Assembly: GCA_009996515.1 (NCBI GenBank)
Contig: JAACZV010000015.1
Location: 87,735-130,644, forward strand
Origin: Comamonadaceae bacterium
GTDB taxonomy: Bacteria > Pseudomonadota > Gammaproteobacteria > Burkholderiales > Burkholderiaceae_C
DNA: 42,910 bases
Direction: 5' to 3'
Shown here: positions 9,397 through 18,050 of the stretch, piece by piece
Position numbering within the stretch: position 1 is the first letter of the stretch
How the letters are laid out: each line of letters opens with the position of its first letter
Translations under genes and position numbers: made by a program
Notes under the pieces: model-generated
The model's input: only the letters and a program-made list of their open reading frames with translations
Databases searched by the model: none
What the model was told of the DNA's origin: nothing

Positions 9397-11388
9397 TCAG
9401 GCCAGCAACCGGGCCTCGGCCAGCGCCAGCGCCTCGGGCACGCCGCTGAGGACCAGGGTGTCGCCACCCGCCAGCGTCGCGCGCTCGTGCACCGGCACGG
9501 CCTTGCCGCCGGCGCGGCGCATGGACACCACGGCCACACCCAGGGCCGGCAGCGCCAGGTCGCCCAGCGCCAGGCCTTCATGGGCGCTGGCCGTGGGCAG
9601 CGTGACGGAGGCCAGCCGGGCCTGGTCGATCTCGTCCGCCGTGTCGTCGTCGACGCCGTGGAAATAGCCGCGCAGCAGGCCGTAGCGCCGGTCGCGCGCG
9701 TCGCGCGCGATGCGGATGACGCGGCGCATCGGCACGCCCACCAGCGCCAGCGCATGCGAGGCCAGCATCAGCGAGCCCTCGATGGCCTCGGGCACCACCT
9801 CGGTGGCGCCGGCGGCCTTGAGCTTCTCCAGGTCGGCGTCGTCTATGGTGCGCACCACCACCGGCACATGCGGCGCATGCGTCTGCACCAGGTGCAGGAT
9901 GCGCAGCGCCGACGGCGTGTCGGGGTAGCTGACGACGACGGCGCTGGCGCGCGCCAGGCCCGCCGCCATCAGGCTCTGCACCTTGGCCGCGTCGCCGAAC
10001 ACGACGCTCTGCCCGGCCGCCGCGGCCTGGCGCACGCGGTCGGGGTCCAGGTCCAGCGCCATGTAGGGGATGTGCTCGCCCTCCAGCAGCCGCGCCAGGT
10101 TCTGGCCCGAGCGGCCGTAGCCGCAGATGATGACGTGGGCCTGGGCCTGGATGCTCTTGCGCGCGATGCTGGTCAGCTGCACCGACTGCATCAGCCAGTC
10201 GCTGCTGGACAGCTTCATGACGATGCGGTTGCTGTACATGATGAGCAGCGGCGTGGCCAGCATGGACAGCACCATGCTGGCCAGCACCGGGCTCACCCAT
10301 TGCGGGGCGATGAGCTGGTGCTGAGCGCCCAGCGTCAGCAGCACGAAGCCGAACTCGCCGGCCTGGGCCAGGTACAGACCCGTGCGCAGCGCCACGCCGG
10401 GCGGCGACCTGAACAGCCGCGCCAGGCCCGCGATGAGGGCGAACTTGGCGAACACGGGCAGCACCGTCAGCATGATGACCAGCCACCAGCTCTGCACCAG
10501 CGGATGCCAGTCCAGCTTCATGCCGATGGTGATGAAGAACAGGCCCAGCAGCACGTCGTGGAAGGGCCGGATGTCGGTCTCCACCTGGTGCTTGTATTCG
10601 GTCTCGGCGATCAGCATGCCGGCGACGAAGGCACCCAGCGCCAGGCTCAGGCCGGCGTGCTCGGTCAGCCAGGCCAGGCCCAGCGTGACCAGCAGCAGGT
10701 TGAGCATGAAGAGCTCGTCGCTCTTGCGCCGCGCCACCAGCGTCAGCCACCAGCGCATGGCCTTCTGGCCGCCGAACAGCAGCAGGCCCAGCAGCAGCAC
10801 CGCCTTCAGCCCGGCCCAGGCCAGGGCCTCGGCCATCTGGCCGCCGCTGCTGTTCAGCGCCGGGATCAGCACCAGCAGCGGCACGACGGCCAGGTCCTGG
10901 AACAGCAGCACACCCATGACCAGCCGGCCGTGCGGGTTCTCCAGTTCCAGCCGCTCGGCCATCAGCTTGACGACGATGGCGGTGGAGCTCATGGCCATGG
11001 CGGCGCCCAGCACCAGCGCGCCCTCCCAGCGCAACTCCCAGGCCAGGCCCAGCAGCGCGAAGCCGGCGGTCAGCAGCAGGTTGCCGGCCAGCGCGCCGGC
11101 GATGGTCAGCAGCACCTGGGCCAGGCCCAGGCCGAAGACGGCGGTGCGCAGCGCGCGCAGCTTGGGCAGGTTGAACTCCAGCCCGATGGCGAACATCAGG
11201 AAGACGACGCCGAACTCGGCCAGGTACTGGATGCTGGCCGAGTCGTGGGCGAAGGCCAGCGCATTGGGGCCGATCAGCACGCCCACGGCCAGGTAGCCCA
11301 GCATGGGCGGCAGCTTCAGCGAACGGCAGGCCACGACGCCCAGCACGGCTGCGACGAGGTAGAGCAGGGCGAGGTCGAGGGAGGTCAC
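9397..11388 (-). CDS. Kef-type potassium/proton antiporter (CPA2) with TrkA-N domain
   Basis: A 663-residue inner-membrane protein. Residues 1 to about 385 are hydrophobic and carry CPA2 features: [22 protein letters not shown], the conserved [12 protein letters not shown] and [12 protein letters not shown] Rossmann TrkA-N domain follows (GYGRSG at 423-428) and then a TrkA-C-like end. It resembles YbaL/KefB/KefC-type proteins that exchange K+ for H+ under redox or pH stress. The start is a GTG: the protein then begins [15 protein letters not shown] directly at the first helix, as the family does. The in-frame ATG codons upstream add a charged non-family extension. It diverges from glutamate dehydrogenase. 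No KefF/KefG-type regulator is adjacent. Confidence 0.9.
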   Translation of the reverse strand: MTSLDLALLYLVAAVLGVVACRSLKLPPMLGYLAVGVLIGPNALAFAHDSASIQYLAEFGVVFLMFAIGLEFNLPKLRALRTAVFGLGLAQVLLTIAGALAGNLLLTAGFALLGLAWELRWEGALVLGAAMAMSSTAIVVKLMAERLELENPHGRLVMGVLLFQDLAVVPLLVLIPALNSSGGQMAEALAWAGLKAVLLLGLLLFGGQKAMRWWLTLVARRKSDELFMLNLLLVTLGLAWLTEHAGLSLALGAFVAGMLIAETEYKHQVETDIRPFHDVLLGLFFITIGMKLDWHPLVQSWWLVIMLTVLPVFAKFALIAGLARLFRSPPGVALRTGLYLAQAGEFGFVLLTLGAQHQLIAPQWVSPVLASMVLSMLATPLLIMYSNRIVMKLSSSDWLMQSVQLTSIARKSIQAQAHVIICGYGRSGQNLARLLEGEHIPYMALDLDPDRVRQAAAAGQSVVFGDAAKVQSLMAAGLARASAVVVSYPDTPSALRILHLVQTHAPHVPVVVRTIDDADLEKLKAAGATEVVPEAIEGSLMLASHALALVGVPMRRVIRIARDARDRRYGLLRGYFHGVDDDTADEIDQARLASVTLPTASAHEGLALGDLALPALGVAVVSMRRAGGKAVPVHERATLAGGDTLVLSGVPEALALAEARLLA

Positions 11389-11478
11389 CGGGCGATGGTA
11401 TGCGGGCGGCCGAGGCTTGCCCGCCACAGCCCGGCGAGCGTGAAATCCGCCACTGCGGACGCGGGCCATGCGTTGCTT

Positions 11479-11494
11479 GCATGAGCGCATGAGC
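11479..11494. repeat. tandem 8-bp repeat in a divergent promoter region
   Basis: GCATGAGC occurs twice in immediate succession in the 183-bp gap between the antiporter and glutamate dehydrogenase genes. It lies about 80 bp before the dehydrogenase ATG. It could be a tandem protein-binding site or a chance duplication; nothing in the sequence decides. Confidence 0.4.
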
Positions 11495-11571
11495 AGTTGG
11501 CTAGACAAGTCCTGGTTGCGCGGCGAGGCTTCGCGCTACCGTTCGCCCCACGGAAAATTACGGAGCGTTTC

Positions 11572-12843
11572 ATGCCCAACCTGTCGTTTGTTTCGCCCAC
11601 GCGCAACAGCCCGTGGGGAACCTATCTGTCGCAGATCGATGCCGTGGAGCCCTACCTGGGCCATCTGCGCCGCTGGGTCGAGACGCTGCGCCGCCCCAAG
11701 CGCGCCCTCATCGTCGACATCCCCATCGAGATGGACAACGGCACCATCGCCCACTTCGAGGGCTTCCGCGTGCAGCACAGCCTGACGCGCGGCCCGGGCA
11801 AGGGCGGCGTGCGCTACCACCCCGACGTGACGCTGGAAGAAGTGATGGCCCTGTCGGCCTGGATGACGGTGAAGAACGCCGCCGTCAACCTGCCCTATGG
11901 CGGCGCCAAGGGCGGCATCCGCCTGGACCCGGCCCAGCTGTCCATGAAGGAGCTGGAGAAGGTGACGCGCCGCTACACCAGCGAGATCGGCATCATCATC
12001 GGCCCCAACCAGGACATCCCCGCGCCCGACGTGAACACGAACGGCAAGATCATGGCCTGGATGATGGACACCTACTCGATGAACACCGGCGCCACGGCGA
12101 CCGGCGTCGTCACGGGCAAGCCCATCGAGCTGGGCGGCTCGCTGGGCCGCGTGGCCGCCACCGGCCGCGGCGTGTTCGTCGTGGGCCGCGAGGCCATGCG
12201 CCGCCTGAACATGGAGATGGACGGCGCCCGCATCGCCGTGCAGGGCTTCGGCAACGTCGGCTCCGTCGCCGCCAAGCTGTTTGCCGCCAACGGCGCCAAG
12301 ATCGTCGCCGTGCAGGACCACACCGGCACCATCGTCAACGACAAGGGCTTCGACATGGCCAGCCTGCTGGACCATGTGGCCAAGACCCGCGGCGTGGCCG
12401 GCTTCAAGGGCGGCGACATGATCGCCAGCGAGGAGTTCTGGGACGTCAAGAGCGACGTGCTGATCCCGGCCGCGCTGGAAGGCCAGATCACCGCCGAGCG
12501 CGCCCAGCGCCTGCAGACCCGCGTCGTGCTGGAAGGCGCCAACGGCCCGACCACGCCGGACGGCGAGGCCGTGCTGGCCGACCGCGGCATCACCGTGGTG
12601 CCGGACGTGATCGCCAATGCCGGCGGCGTGACGGTGTCCTACTTCGAGTGGGTGCAGGACTTCTCGTCCTTCTTCTGGACCGAGGACGAGATCAACGTGC
12701 GCCTGGACAAGATCATGATCGGCGCCTTCAAGCACATCTGGGAGACCGGCGAGCAGCACAAGATCCCGCTGCGCACCGCCGCCTTCACGGTGGCCTGCAC
12801 GCGGGTGCTGCAGGCGCGCGAGGAGCGCGGCCTCTACCCCTGA
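11572..12843 (+). CDS. gdhA: glutamate dehydrogenase (Glu/Leu/Phe/Val family)
   Basis: A 423-residue hexameric-type dehydrogenase for reversible oxidative deamination of glutamate to 2-oxoglutarate and ammonia. The substrate domain has [13 protein letters not shown] and the catalytic-lysine block [23 protein letters not shown] follows, and the Rossmann domain has GFGNVGS near 228-234. Length and motifs fit the approximately 420-residue bacterial GDH group; cofactor choice (NAD or NADP) cannot be settled by eye. The start MPNLSF was chosen for GGAG about 7 nt upstream; an ATG 25 codons earlier adds a non-family extension. The stop codon forms the left edge of the bidirectional hairpin at 12841-12870. 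Leucine or phenylalanine dehydrogenase activity is less likely given the glutamate-type lysine motifs. Confidence 0.93.
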   Translation: MPNLSFVSPTRNSPWGTYLSQIDAVEPYLGHLRRWVETLRRPKRALIVDIPIEMDNGTIAHFEGFRVQHSLTRGPGKGGVRYHPDVTLEEVMALSAWMTVKNAAVNLPYGGAKGGIRLDPAQLSMKELEKVTRRYTSEIGIIIGPNQDIPAPDVNTNGKIMAWMMDTYSMNTGATATGVVTGKPIELGGSLGRVAATGRGVFVVGREAMRRLNMEMDGARIAVQGFGNVGSVAAKLFAANGAKIVAVQDHTGTIVNDKGFDMASLLDHVAKTRGVAGFKGGDMIASEEFWDVKSDVLIPAALEGQITAERAQRLQTRVVLEGANGPTTPDGEAVLADRGITVVPDVIANAGGVTVSYFEWVQDFSSFFWTEDEINVRLDKIMIGAFKHIWETGEQHKIPLRTAAFTVACTRVLQAREERGLYP

Positions 12844-12870
12844 GGCCCACCCGCAACGGGCCGGGCCTCA
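12841..12870. terminator. bidirectional hairpin between convergent genes
   Basis: TGAGGCCC (12841-12848) pairs with GGGCCTCA (12863-12870), and inside it CCCG (12850-12853) pairs with CGGG (12857-12860) around the loop CAA. The outer arms are exactly the two stop codons and the following bases of glutamate dehydrogenase (plus strand) and OsmC (minus strand). No T-tract follows on either side, so its strength as an intrinsic terminator is uncertain. Confidence 0.6.
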
Positions 12871-13311
12871 GCCCTTGAGGACCGCGCCCGTGCTGTCCAG
12901 CACGCGCAGCGTGACCGGTATGGCCGGCGCCACGCTCTGCGTGACGGTGCAGAAGTCCTCGAACGTGTCCAGCACGCGCTGGATGTGGCCCAGCTCGGCG
13001 GCGGGCTTGCCCAGGTGCAGGTCCACCGCCAGGCCTTGCACGCGGTTGCGCCCGCGCTCGTTGCGGCCGACGCTCGCCCTGACCTCGGTGCGCAGCGGCG
13101 AGGGGTCGTCCCGGTATTTCTGGCTGGCGAACCACAGCGAGGCGCTCAGGCAGTTGCCGACGGCCGAGGCCAACAGCTCGATCGGGTCCGGACCGAGGCC
13201 GGTGCCGGCCGGCGGCGGTTCGTCGGACAGCAGCACCGGCAGCTGCGGCGCGTAGTGATGCTCGAACTGATAGCCCTGGCGCTGGATCAGGGTGACGCTG
13301 GGTTGGTCCAT
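12868..13311 (-). CDS. OsmC/Ohr-family peroxiredoxin-like protein
   Basis: A 147-residue OsmC-fold protein, a family of thiol peroxidases acting on organic or inorganic hydroperoxides. The two conserved cysteines are visible: C54 in the helix GPDPIELLASAVGNCLSASL and C121 in DTFEDFCTVTQSV. The start MDQPSV has GGAGG 4 nt upstream; longer readings run into the divergent lipoprotein gene. It is more like the general OsmC/YhfA group than classical Ohr, so the substrate is open. Confidence 0.85.
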   Translation of the reverse strand: MDQPSVTLIQRQGYQFEHHYAPQLPVLLSDEPPPAGTGLGPDPIELLASAVGNCLSASLWFASQKYRDDPSPLRTEVRASVGRNERGRNRVQGLAVDLHLGKPAAELGHIQRVLDTFEDFCTVTQSVAPAIPVTLRVLDSTGAVLKG

Positions 13312-13405
13312 GGAGCCTCCTTGTGCCTGCCAATTCTCGGCCCGGGCCGCGGTGCCGACACGCGGCAGCAACAAGCCGGCCCCGCCGTGGCGGAATAATC
13401 CCGCC

Positions 13406-13966
13406 ATGCCTCGCCTCCGCCCCCTCGCCCCGACGGCCCTGCTCGGCCTGCTGCTGAGCGGCTGCAGCGTGCTGCCGTCGCTGCCGGACAGCGCCGGCAA
13501 GCCGGTCTATCAAGGCGAAAGTTTTGCCGCCGAAGAGACCTTTTCCCGCCTGTTCGACGCCAATGTCGACGACACCTGCGAGGCCGCGCGGCGTGCGCTG
13601 CTGAGCCAGGGCTATGTCATCAGCAAGGCCGGCGGCGGCATCGTGCAAGGCGCCAAGCGCTTCCAGCCCGAGGGCGAGGTGCATGTGGAAATCGGCTTCA
13701 ACGTCGTCTGCGTGGGCGACGGCCCCAGGCAGCAGGTCGCGACGGCCTATGTCAGCGCCCAGCAGGACCGCTACGCGCTGAAGAAGAGCCCGCAGGCGGC
13801 CAGCCTGGGCGTCAGCGCGCTGGGCTCGATCTCGCTGCCGCTGTCGTCCACGCAGGACTCCATGGTCAAGGTGGCGTCCGAGACCATTCCCGCCGGCGAG
13901 TTCTACGACCGCTTCTTCGCGCTGATGCAGCGCATGCTGCGCGAGAACACCGCGACCGAGCGCTGA
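13406..13966 (+). CDS. DUF2242 lipoprotein
   Basis: A 186-residue predicted lipoprotein with signal MPRLRPLAPTALLGLLLSGC and lipobox LSGC (Cys20). The mature part (ETFSRLFDANVDDTCEAARRAL and following) matches my recollection of DUF2242, found largely in betaproteobacteria. Function is unknown. The ATG at 13406 gives a proper signal peptide, whereas the open extension upstream overlaps OsmC. Its stop TGA abuts the sigma-factor stop TCA on the other strand, leaving no intergenic base. Confidence 0.8.
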   Translation: MPRLRPLAPTALLGLLLSGCSVLPSLPDSAGKPVYQGESFAAEETFSRLFDANVDDTCEAARRALLSQGYVISKAGGGIVQGAKRFQPEGEVHVEIGFNVVCVGDGPRQQVATAYVSAQQDRYALKKSPQAASLGVSALGSISLPLSSTQDSMVKVASETIPAGEFYDRFFALMQRMLRENTATER

Positions 13967-15226
13967 TCAGCCGGCCAGGCGGGCCGCGCGCTCCAGCAGC
14001 AGCCCGCGCTGCGCCGCGTTGCCGCTCAGCTCCGCGGCGCGCAGATAGGCCTCGCGCGCCTCGCCGACCCGGCCCAGGCGTTCCAGCACATCGGCCTGGG
14101 CGCCCGCCAGCCAGGGGTAGCGCTGCAACTGCGGCTGGGCCGCCAGCGCCTGCAGCAGCGGCCAGGCCTCGGCCGGGCCGCGGGCGAAGCTGAGGGCCAC
14201 CGCGCGGTTCAGCGCGATGACGGGCGAGGGGTTGAGCGCCAGCAGGCGGTCGTAGCCGGCCACGATGGCTTCCCAGTCGGTGTCCTCGGCGCGCGCCGCG
14301 CGCGCATGGCAGGCCGCGATGGATCCCTGCAGCGTGTAAGGCCCGGGCTCGCCCAGCGCCAGCGCGCGCTCCAGTGCGGCCAGGCCGCGGTGGATCAGCA
14401 GCGCATCCCAGCGGCGGCGGTCCTGATCGGGCAGCAGCACCGGGCGGCCTTGCGCGTCCAGCCGCGCGGGCAGGCGCGAGGCCTGGATCTCCAGCAGCGC
14501 CGCCAGGCCATGCACCTCGGCCTCCTGCGGCAGCAGATGCTGCAGCTGACGGGCCAGGCGCAGCGCCTCGTCGCACAGCGCCGGGCGCAGCAGGCTGGCG
14601 CCGCTGCCGGCGCTGTGGCCCTCGTTGAAGATCAGGTAGACGACGGCCAGCACGGCGCCCAGGCGCTGCTCGCGCTCCTGCGGCCCGGGCAGCTCGAAGG
14701 CCTGTCCGCCCAGCGCCTTCTTGGCGCGCACGATGCGCTGCGCCACCGTGGCCTCGGGCAGCAGGAAGGCGCGCGCGATCTCGGCCGTCTCCAGGCCGCC
14801 CAGCAGCCTCAGCGTCAGCGCCACCTGGGCCTCGCGCGGCAGCACCGGATGGCAGGCGATGAAGATCAGGCGCAGCAGCTCGTCGCCGATCTCGGCCTGG
14901 TCGCGCGCGGCGTCCAGGCCATCGACGAAGTCGGGCACCACATGGCTGCCGGCCGCCACGTCGTCGGCCGCGAGATGCTGGTGCTCGCGCTCCAGCATCG
15001 CGCGGCGACGCAGCCGGTCCAGGGCCTTGTTGCGGGTGGCGGTCATCAGCCAGGCGGCGGGGTTGGCGGGCTGGCCGTCGCGCGGCCAGGCGTCGAGGGC
15101 GGCCATGAGGGCGTCCTGGGCGCAGTCCTCGGCTTCGTCGAGGTCGCGCAGCAGCTTGGCCGCCGCGCCGACCAGGCGGCCGCGCTCGATGCGCCAGACG
15201 CCGGCAGCGAGGTCCGCATAGCTCAC
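13967..15226 (-). CDS. ECF sigma factor with TPR-like C-terminus (ECF42-like, COG4941)
   Basis: A 419-residue RNA polymerase sigma factor. Region 2 is near residues 10-75 (AEDCAQDALMAALDAWP; NPAAWLMTATRNKALDRLRRRA). Region 4 is near 110-170 (LRLIFIACHPVLPREAQVALTLRLLGGLETAEIARAF). A helical C-terminal half of about 240 residues follows, with TPR-like periodicity (ALLEIQASRLPARLD; YDRLLALNPSPVIALNRAVA). This is the layout of ECF42 sigma factors, which are genetically linked to DGPF/YciI proteins and use the C-terminal extension instead of a separate anti-sigma factor; no anti-sigma gene is seen here. The GTG start lies 4 nt after the stop of the VOC gene, implying translational coupling, and family members begin at this point. 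It is last in the minus-strand cluster that starts with the YciI genes. Confidence 0.9.
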   Translation of the reverse strand: MSYADLAAGVWRIERGRLVGAAAKLLRDLDEAEDCAQDALMAALDAWPRDGQPANPAAWLMTATRNKALDRLRRRAMLEREHQHLAADDVAAGSHVVPDFVDGLDAARDQAEIGDELLRLIFIACHPVLPREAQVALTLRLLGGLETAEIARAFLLPEATVAQRIVRAKKALGGQAFELPGPQEREQRLGAVLAVVYLIFNEGHSAGSGASLLRPALCDEALRLARQLQHLLPQEAEVHGLAALLEIQASRLPARLDAQGRPVLLPDQDRRRWDALLIHRGLAALERALALGEPGPYTLQGSIAACHARAARAEDTDWEAIVAGYDRLLALNPSPVIALNRAVALSFARGPAEAWPLLQALAAQPQLQRYPWLAGAQADVLERLGRVGEAREAYLRAAELSGNAAQRGLLLERAARLAG

Positions 15227-15230
15227 GGCT

Positions 15231-15716
15231 TCAGGCGCCGTCGTAGGCGCGCTGCAAGGCGGCCAGATCGATTTTCTCCATGGCCCAGATGGCCTGGAAC
15301 ACGCGCTGCACACGGGCCGGGTCGGGGTCGCGGATCATGTCGAACCAGGCCGCCGGGATGATCTGCCAGGACAGGCCCCAGGCATCCTCCACCCAGCCGC
15401 AGGCCTTGGGTTTGCCGCCGCCGGCCTGCAGCTGCGTCCAGAGGTGGTCGATCTCGGCCTGGTCCTCGCAGGCCACCATCAGAGAGAACGCCTCGTTGAG
15501 CTTGAAGTGCGGCCCGCCGTTGAAGGCCGTCATCTGCTGGCCCAGCAGCTCGAACTGCACCACCATGACCGTGCCGGCCTCGCCCGGCGAGTTCTCGCCC
15601 CAGCGCTGCGTGTGCGTGACCCGGCCGCTGCCGAACACCTGCAGGTAATGCGCCACCGCGTCTTCGGCGCCCTTCTCGTACCAGATGAAGGGCGTGAGCT
15701 TTTGCTGGATCTGCAT
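15231..15716 (-). CDS. VOC-superfamily protein, PhnB-like
   Basis: A 161-residue protein of the vicinal oxygen chelate fold, PhnB/3-demethylubiquinone methyltransferase-like subgroup: QQKLTPFIWYEKGAEDAVAHYLQVF at the start, MTAFNGGPHFKLNEAFSLMV in the middle, and AWGLSWQIIP near 110-120. Such proteins are common partners of ECF42-type sigma factors; their reactions are mostly unknown. The ATG has GGGAG about 6 nt upstream. It is 14 nt behind the preceding VOC gene and 4 nt ahead of the sigma-factor GTG. Confidence 0.87.
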   Translation of the reverse strand: MQIQQKLTPFIWYEKGAEDAVAHYLQVFGSGRVTHTQRWGENSPGEAGTVMVVQFELLGQQMTAFNGGPHFKLNEAFSLMVACEDQAEIDHLWTQLQAGGGKPKACGWVEDAWGLSWQIIPAAWFDMIRDPDPARVQRVFQAIWAMEKIDLAALQRAYDGA

Positions 15717-15730
15717 GAGCGTCTCCCGGC

Positions 15731-16135
15731 TCAGGCCTGCGGCGGCAGGCCCGACATGTGGACCAGTTCCCAGATGTGGCCATCCAGGTCCTCGAAGCCA
15801 TGGGCGTACATGAAGCCATGGTCTTGCGGCGCGCGCGGCACGCTGCCGCCGGCGGCGCGGGCGCGGGCGACCAGGCCGTCCACCTCCTCGCGGCTCTCAC
15901 AGCTCAGGCAGACCAGCACCTCGGTCGCCGCCTTCGCGTCCACCAGCGGCTTGCCCGTGAAGCCGCGGGCGAAGTCCTCGGTCAGCAGCATGGCGTAGAG
16001 GTTGTCGCCCAGCACCAGGGCGGCGCCCATGTCGTTGGTGAACTGCGGGTTGAAGGCATAGCCCAGGGCCTCGAAGAAGGCCTTGCTGGCGGGCAGGTTC
16101 TTGCAGGGCAGGTTGACGAAGATTTGCTTGTGCAT
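15731..16135 (-). CDS. VOC-superfamily protein (glyoxalase-like)
   Basis: A 134-residue VOC-fold protein with MHKQIFVNLPCKNLPASKAF at the N-terminus and the closing metal-site strand GFEDLDGHIWELVHMS. It resembles the glyoxalase/extradiol-type proteins often labelled lactoylglutathione lyase, but specificity cannot be assigned. A GAGG ribosome binding site lies 7 nt upstream. It follows the preceding VOC gene by 9 nt. Confidence 0.85.
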   Translation of the reverse strand: MHKQIFVNLPCKNLPASKAFFEALGYAFNPQFTNDMGAALVLGDNLYAMLLTEDFARGFTGKPLVDAKAATEVLVCLSCESREEVDGLVARARAAGGSVPRAPQDHGFMYAHGFEDLDGHIWELVHMSGLPPQA

Positions 16136-16144
16136 GGGGTGGCC

Positions 16145-16534
16145 TCAGAGGGGTTGCACGAGGTGGAGGAGGTTGCCGCAGCCATCTTCGAACATGACGG
16201 CCTTGATCGGGCCCATGTTCACCGGCTCGCCGCGCACGACGACGCCGCGCTCGCGCAGCCGGCGCGCCTCGGCCTCGACGTCGGTGGTGACGAAGGCGTT
16301 GATCGGCATGTTGGCGTCGTACAAGGCCTTCTGATAGACCCTGGACGCCTCCATGTTCATCGGATCCAGCGACAGCTCGACGCCCTCGATGCCGTCGGGC
16401 GACACCACCGTCAGCCAGCGGTAGCTCGGGCCCATGGGGATGTCGGCCATCTTCCTGAAGCCCAGCTTCTGCGTGTAGAAGGCCAGCGCCTTCTCCTGGT
16501 CGTCGACCATGACGCTGGTGACCTTGATCTGCAT
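16145..16534 (-). CDS. VOC-superfamily protein (glyoxalase-like)
   Basis: A 129-residue VOC-fold protein: MQIKVTSVMVDDQEKALAFY with a GFRKMADIPMG segment and a C-terminal MFEDGCGNLLHLVQ strand carrying the usual metal-ligand region. Start MQIKV has AGGAAA 5-6 nt upstream, better than the ATG five codons earlier. It lies 69 bp after the second SRPBCC gene. Substrate unknown. Confidence 0.85.
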   Translation of the reverse strand: MQIKVTSVMVDDQEKALAFYTQKLGFRKMADIPMGPSYRWLTVVSPDGIEGVELSLDPMNMEASRVYQKALYDANMPINAFVTTDVEAEARRLRERGVVVRGEPVNMGPIKAVMFEDGCGNLLHLVQPL

Positions 16535-16603
16535 GGCGTTTCCTTTCAATGATGCCGAATGGTGTTGCGGGCCGCGCGGCGGGACTGGGCGAGGGGCTTC
16601 ATG

Positions 16604-17047
16604 TCAATGCGTGGACTCGGCCAGCGCCTTGAGGCGCTGCAAGGCCTTGGGCCAGAGCCCCGCCATCAGGTCGGCGAAGCCGTCGTCCCAGCCGCGCAGG
16701 CGGATGGCCAGGTGGGTGCCGCCGCCGGCCGCGGCGCTGAACTCGTAGATCTCCTGCGCGGGGTGGCTGGCGATGCTGCTACCCGGCGTCGGCCGGCCCT
16801 GGGTGAGTTCGCCCACCAGCTTCAGCGCCAGGCGCTGGTGCAGGCGGTTCTCCTCGACGATGGCGTCCATGCCGTTGCCCTCCAGGTCCAGGAAGCGCAT
16901 GCGGCTGCCCTGGACCCAGCTGCCCTCGAAGTAGGAGCCCTCGCAGAAGGCGGTGGTCCAGTCGCGGTAGGCGAGGGGGTCCAGCATGCAGTCCCAGACG
17001 CGGGCGACCGGCGCAGCGATGTCGATGTCGAAGCCCAGATCCTTCAT
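16604..17047 (-). CDS. SRPBCC (START-like) domain protein
   Basis: A 147-residue protein with the SRPBCC/AHSA1 ligand-binding fold: MKDLGFDIDIAAPVARVWDCMLDP (typical first strand and helix), TPGSSIASHPAQEIYEFSAAAGGGTHLAIRL in the sheet, and the long C-terminal helix DDGFADLMAGLWPKALQRLK. Its ATG overlaps the stop of the preceding SRPBCC gene (ATGA), so the two are translationally coupled. Proteins of this type are frequent cargo of YciI/ECF clusters; no ligand can be named. Confidence 0.82.
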   Translation of the reverse strand: MKDLGFDIDIAAPVARVWDCMLDPLAYRDWTTAFCEGSYFEGSWVQGSRMRFLDLEGNGMDAIVEENRLHQRLALKLVGELTQGRPTPGSSIASHPAQEIYEFSAAAGGGTHLAIRLRGWDDGFADLMAGLWPKALQRLKALAESTH

Positions 17048-17583
17048 GCCTTGGCCTCCGCGAGCTGGCGCAGGTTCTGCAGGCCATCCTCGAAGTCCCG
17101 GCCCACCATCTTGTCCATGTCGATGAACAGGCCCATCAGCTTCGCCGTGAAGTTGGCGGGGCCGTTCATGGTCCAGCGCACCTCGGTGGCACCGTCGGCC
17201 ATGGGCTGCAGCGCGAACTCGGCCCGGTTGTGGGCCTCGAAGGGCTGCACGAAGTCCAGCCTCAGCTGCACCGCGCGGCCGGGCTGCTGGCCGGTGATCT
17301 CCAGGCTGCCGCTGCCGACCTTGTCGCTCTGCCATGCATAGCGCGAGCCGACGCCGCTGGCCGCGCCGTCGTACTGGCTCTTCAGCAGCGGGTCCTTGCG
17401 TTCATAGGGGTTCCAGCGGTTGAAGGCACGCAGCTCGGCGATCAGCGGCCAGACCCGGTCGGCCGGCGCGGCGATGCGGGCGCGGCGCTCGACGCGGAAC
17501 TCGTCGGGCCGGGTCGACGCATAACCCAGCAGCAGCAGCAGGGCCAGGCCGGCGCACAGCAGCGCGATGGACAGATTGCTCAT
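17044..17583 (-). CDS. membrane-anchored SRPBCC domain protein
   Basis: A 179-residue protein with an N-terminal hydrophobic helix (about residues 3-24) followed by a polyketide-cyclase-like SRPBCC domain: VERRARIAAPADRVWPLIAELRAFNRWNPYE is the classic first strand and helix, and GATEVRWTMNGPANFTAKLMG is a later strand. The helix suggests membrane anchoring with the domain probably outside the cytoplasm; this is inference. Start MSNLS has GGAG about 7 nt upstream, though an ATG 7 codons earlier is possible. It ends in an ATGA overlap with the next SRPBCC gene. Confidence 0.82.
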   Translation of the reverse strand: MSNLSIALLCAGLALLLLLGYASTRPDEFRVERRARIAAPADRVWPLIAELRAFNRWNPYERKDPLLKSQYDGAASGVGSRYAWQSDKVGSGSLEITGQQPGRAVQLRLDFVQPFEAHNRAEFALQPMADGATEVRWTMNGPANFTAKLMGLFIDMDKMVGRDFEDGLQNLRQLAEAKA

Positions 17584-17596
17584 GGCGCGCTCCCCC

Positions 17597-17998
17597 TCAG
17601 GCACGGATTTCCATGGCGCCGCCGGGGCCGAAGTCGGCGTCCTCGTACAGACGCCTGACCTCGATCTCGCAGTCCATGTCCACGAAAGGCATGGGGAAGC
17701 GGCTGGCCCAGGCCCGGGCCTCCTCGACGGAGCGCACCTGGATCAGCGTGTAACCGGCGATCAGCTCCTTGGTCTCGGCGAAGGGGCCGTCGACGATTTC
17801 CTTGCGGCCGTCGGCGTGATAGCGCTGGCGCCAGCCGTCGCGGCTGGGGCGCAGACCCGCGCCGTCCAGCAGCACGCCGGCGCGCGCCATCTCCTCGTGG
17901 AAGGCGCCCATGGCCTCGAACAGCGGGGCGTACTCGGGGCCGGGCGGCTCGCCGCGCTCGCTCACGGCGTTGGCGCGGACCTGGATCATGAATCGCAT
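17597..17998 (-). CDS. YciI-family DGPF protein
   Basis: A 133-residue YciI-like (YCII, PF03795) protein, MRFMIQVRAN at the N-terminus, carrying the signature VDGPFAETKELIAGY. DGPF proteins are the characteristic neighbours of ECF42 sigma factors; their biochemical role is unresolved. The ATG has AGGAG 7 nt upstream. It is the first gene after the candidate ECF42 promoter at 18051-18077 and is followed within 13 bp by the SRPBCC gene, so it probably opens the operon. Confidence 0.9.
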   Translation of the reverse strand: MRFMIQVRANAVSERGEPPGPEYAPLFEAMGAFHEEMARAGVLLDGAGLRPSRDGWRQRYHADGRKEIVDGPFAETKELIAGYTLIQVRSVEEARAWASRFPMPFVDMDCEIEVRRLYEDADFGPGGAMEIRA

Positions 17999-18019
17999 GG
18001 CGGGTCTCCTGGATGCGGC

Positions 18020-18039
18020 GGCAGCGCGGCTGCGCTGCC
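18020..18039 (-). other. hairpin in the leader of the DGPF operon
   Basis: GGCAGCGC (18020-18027) and GCGCTGCC (18032-18039) form a perfect 8-bp stem with a 4-nt loop, between the candidate ECF promoter and the ATG at 17998. It could end transcription from the upstream YciI gene or shape the leader RNA of this operon. There is no T-tract. Confidence 0.45.
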
Positions 18040-18050
18040 TTCATGCCCAC

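Noticed and set aside
11473-11507. Sigma-70 promoter for glutamate dehydrogenase (TTGCAT with TAGACA)
   Set aside because: The spacing is 19 bp and both boxes are weak, so it was not listed as a feature.
16535-16603. TTGACA-like box in front of the first VOC gene as an internal promoter
   Set aside because: A TTGACA sequence is present on the minus strand but no -10 element follows at 16-18 bp, and the gene fits the upstream operon.
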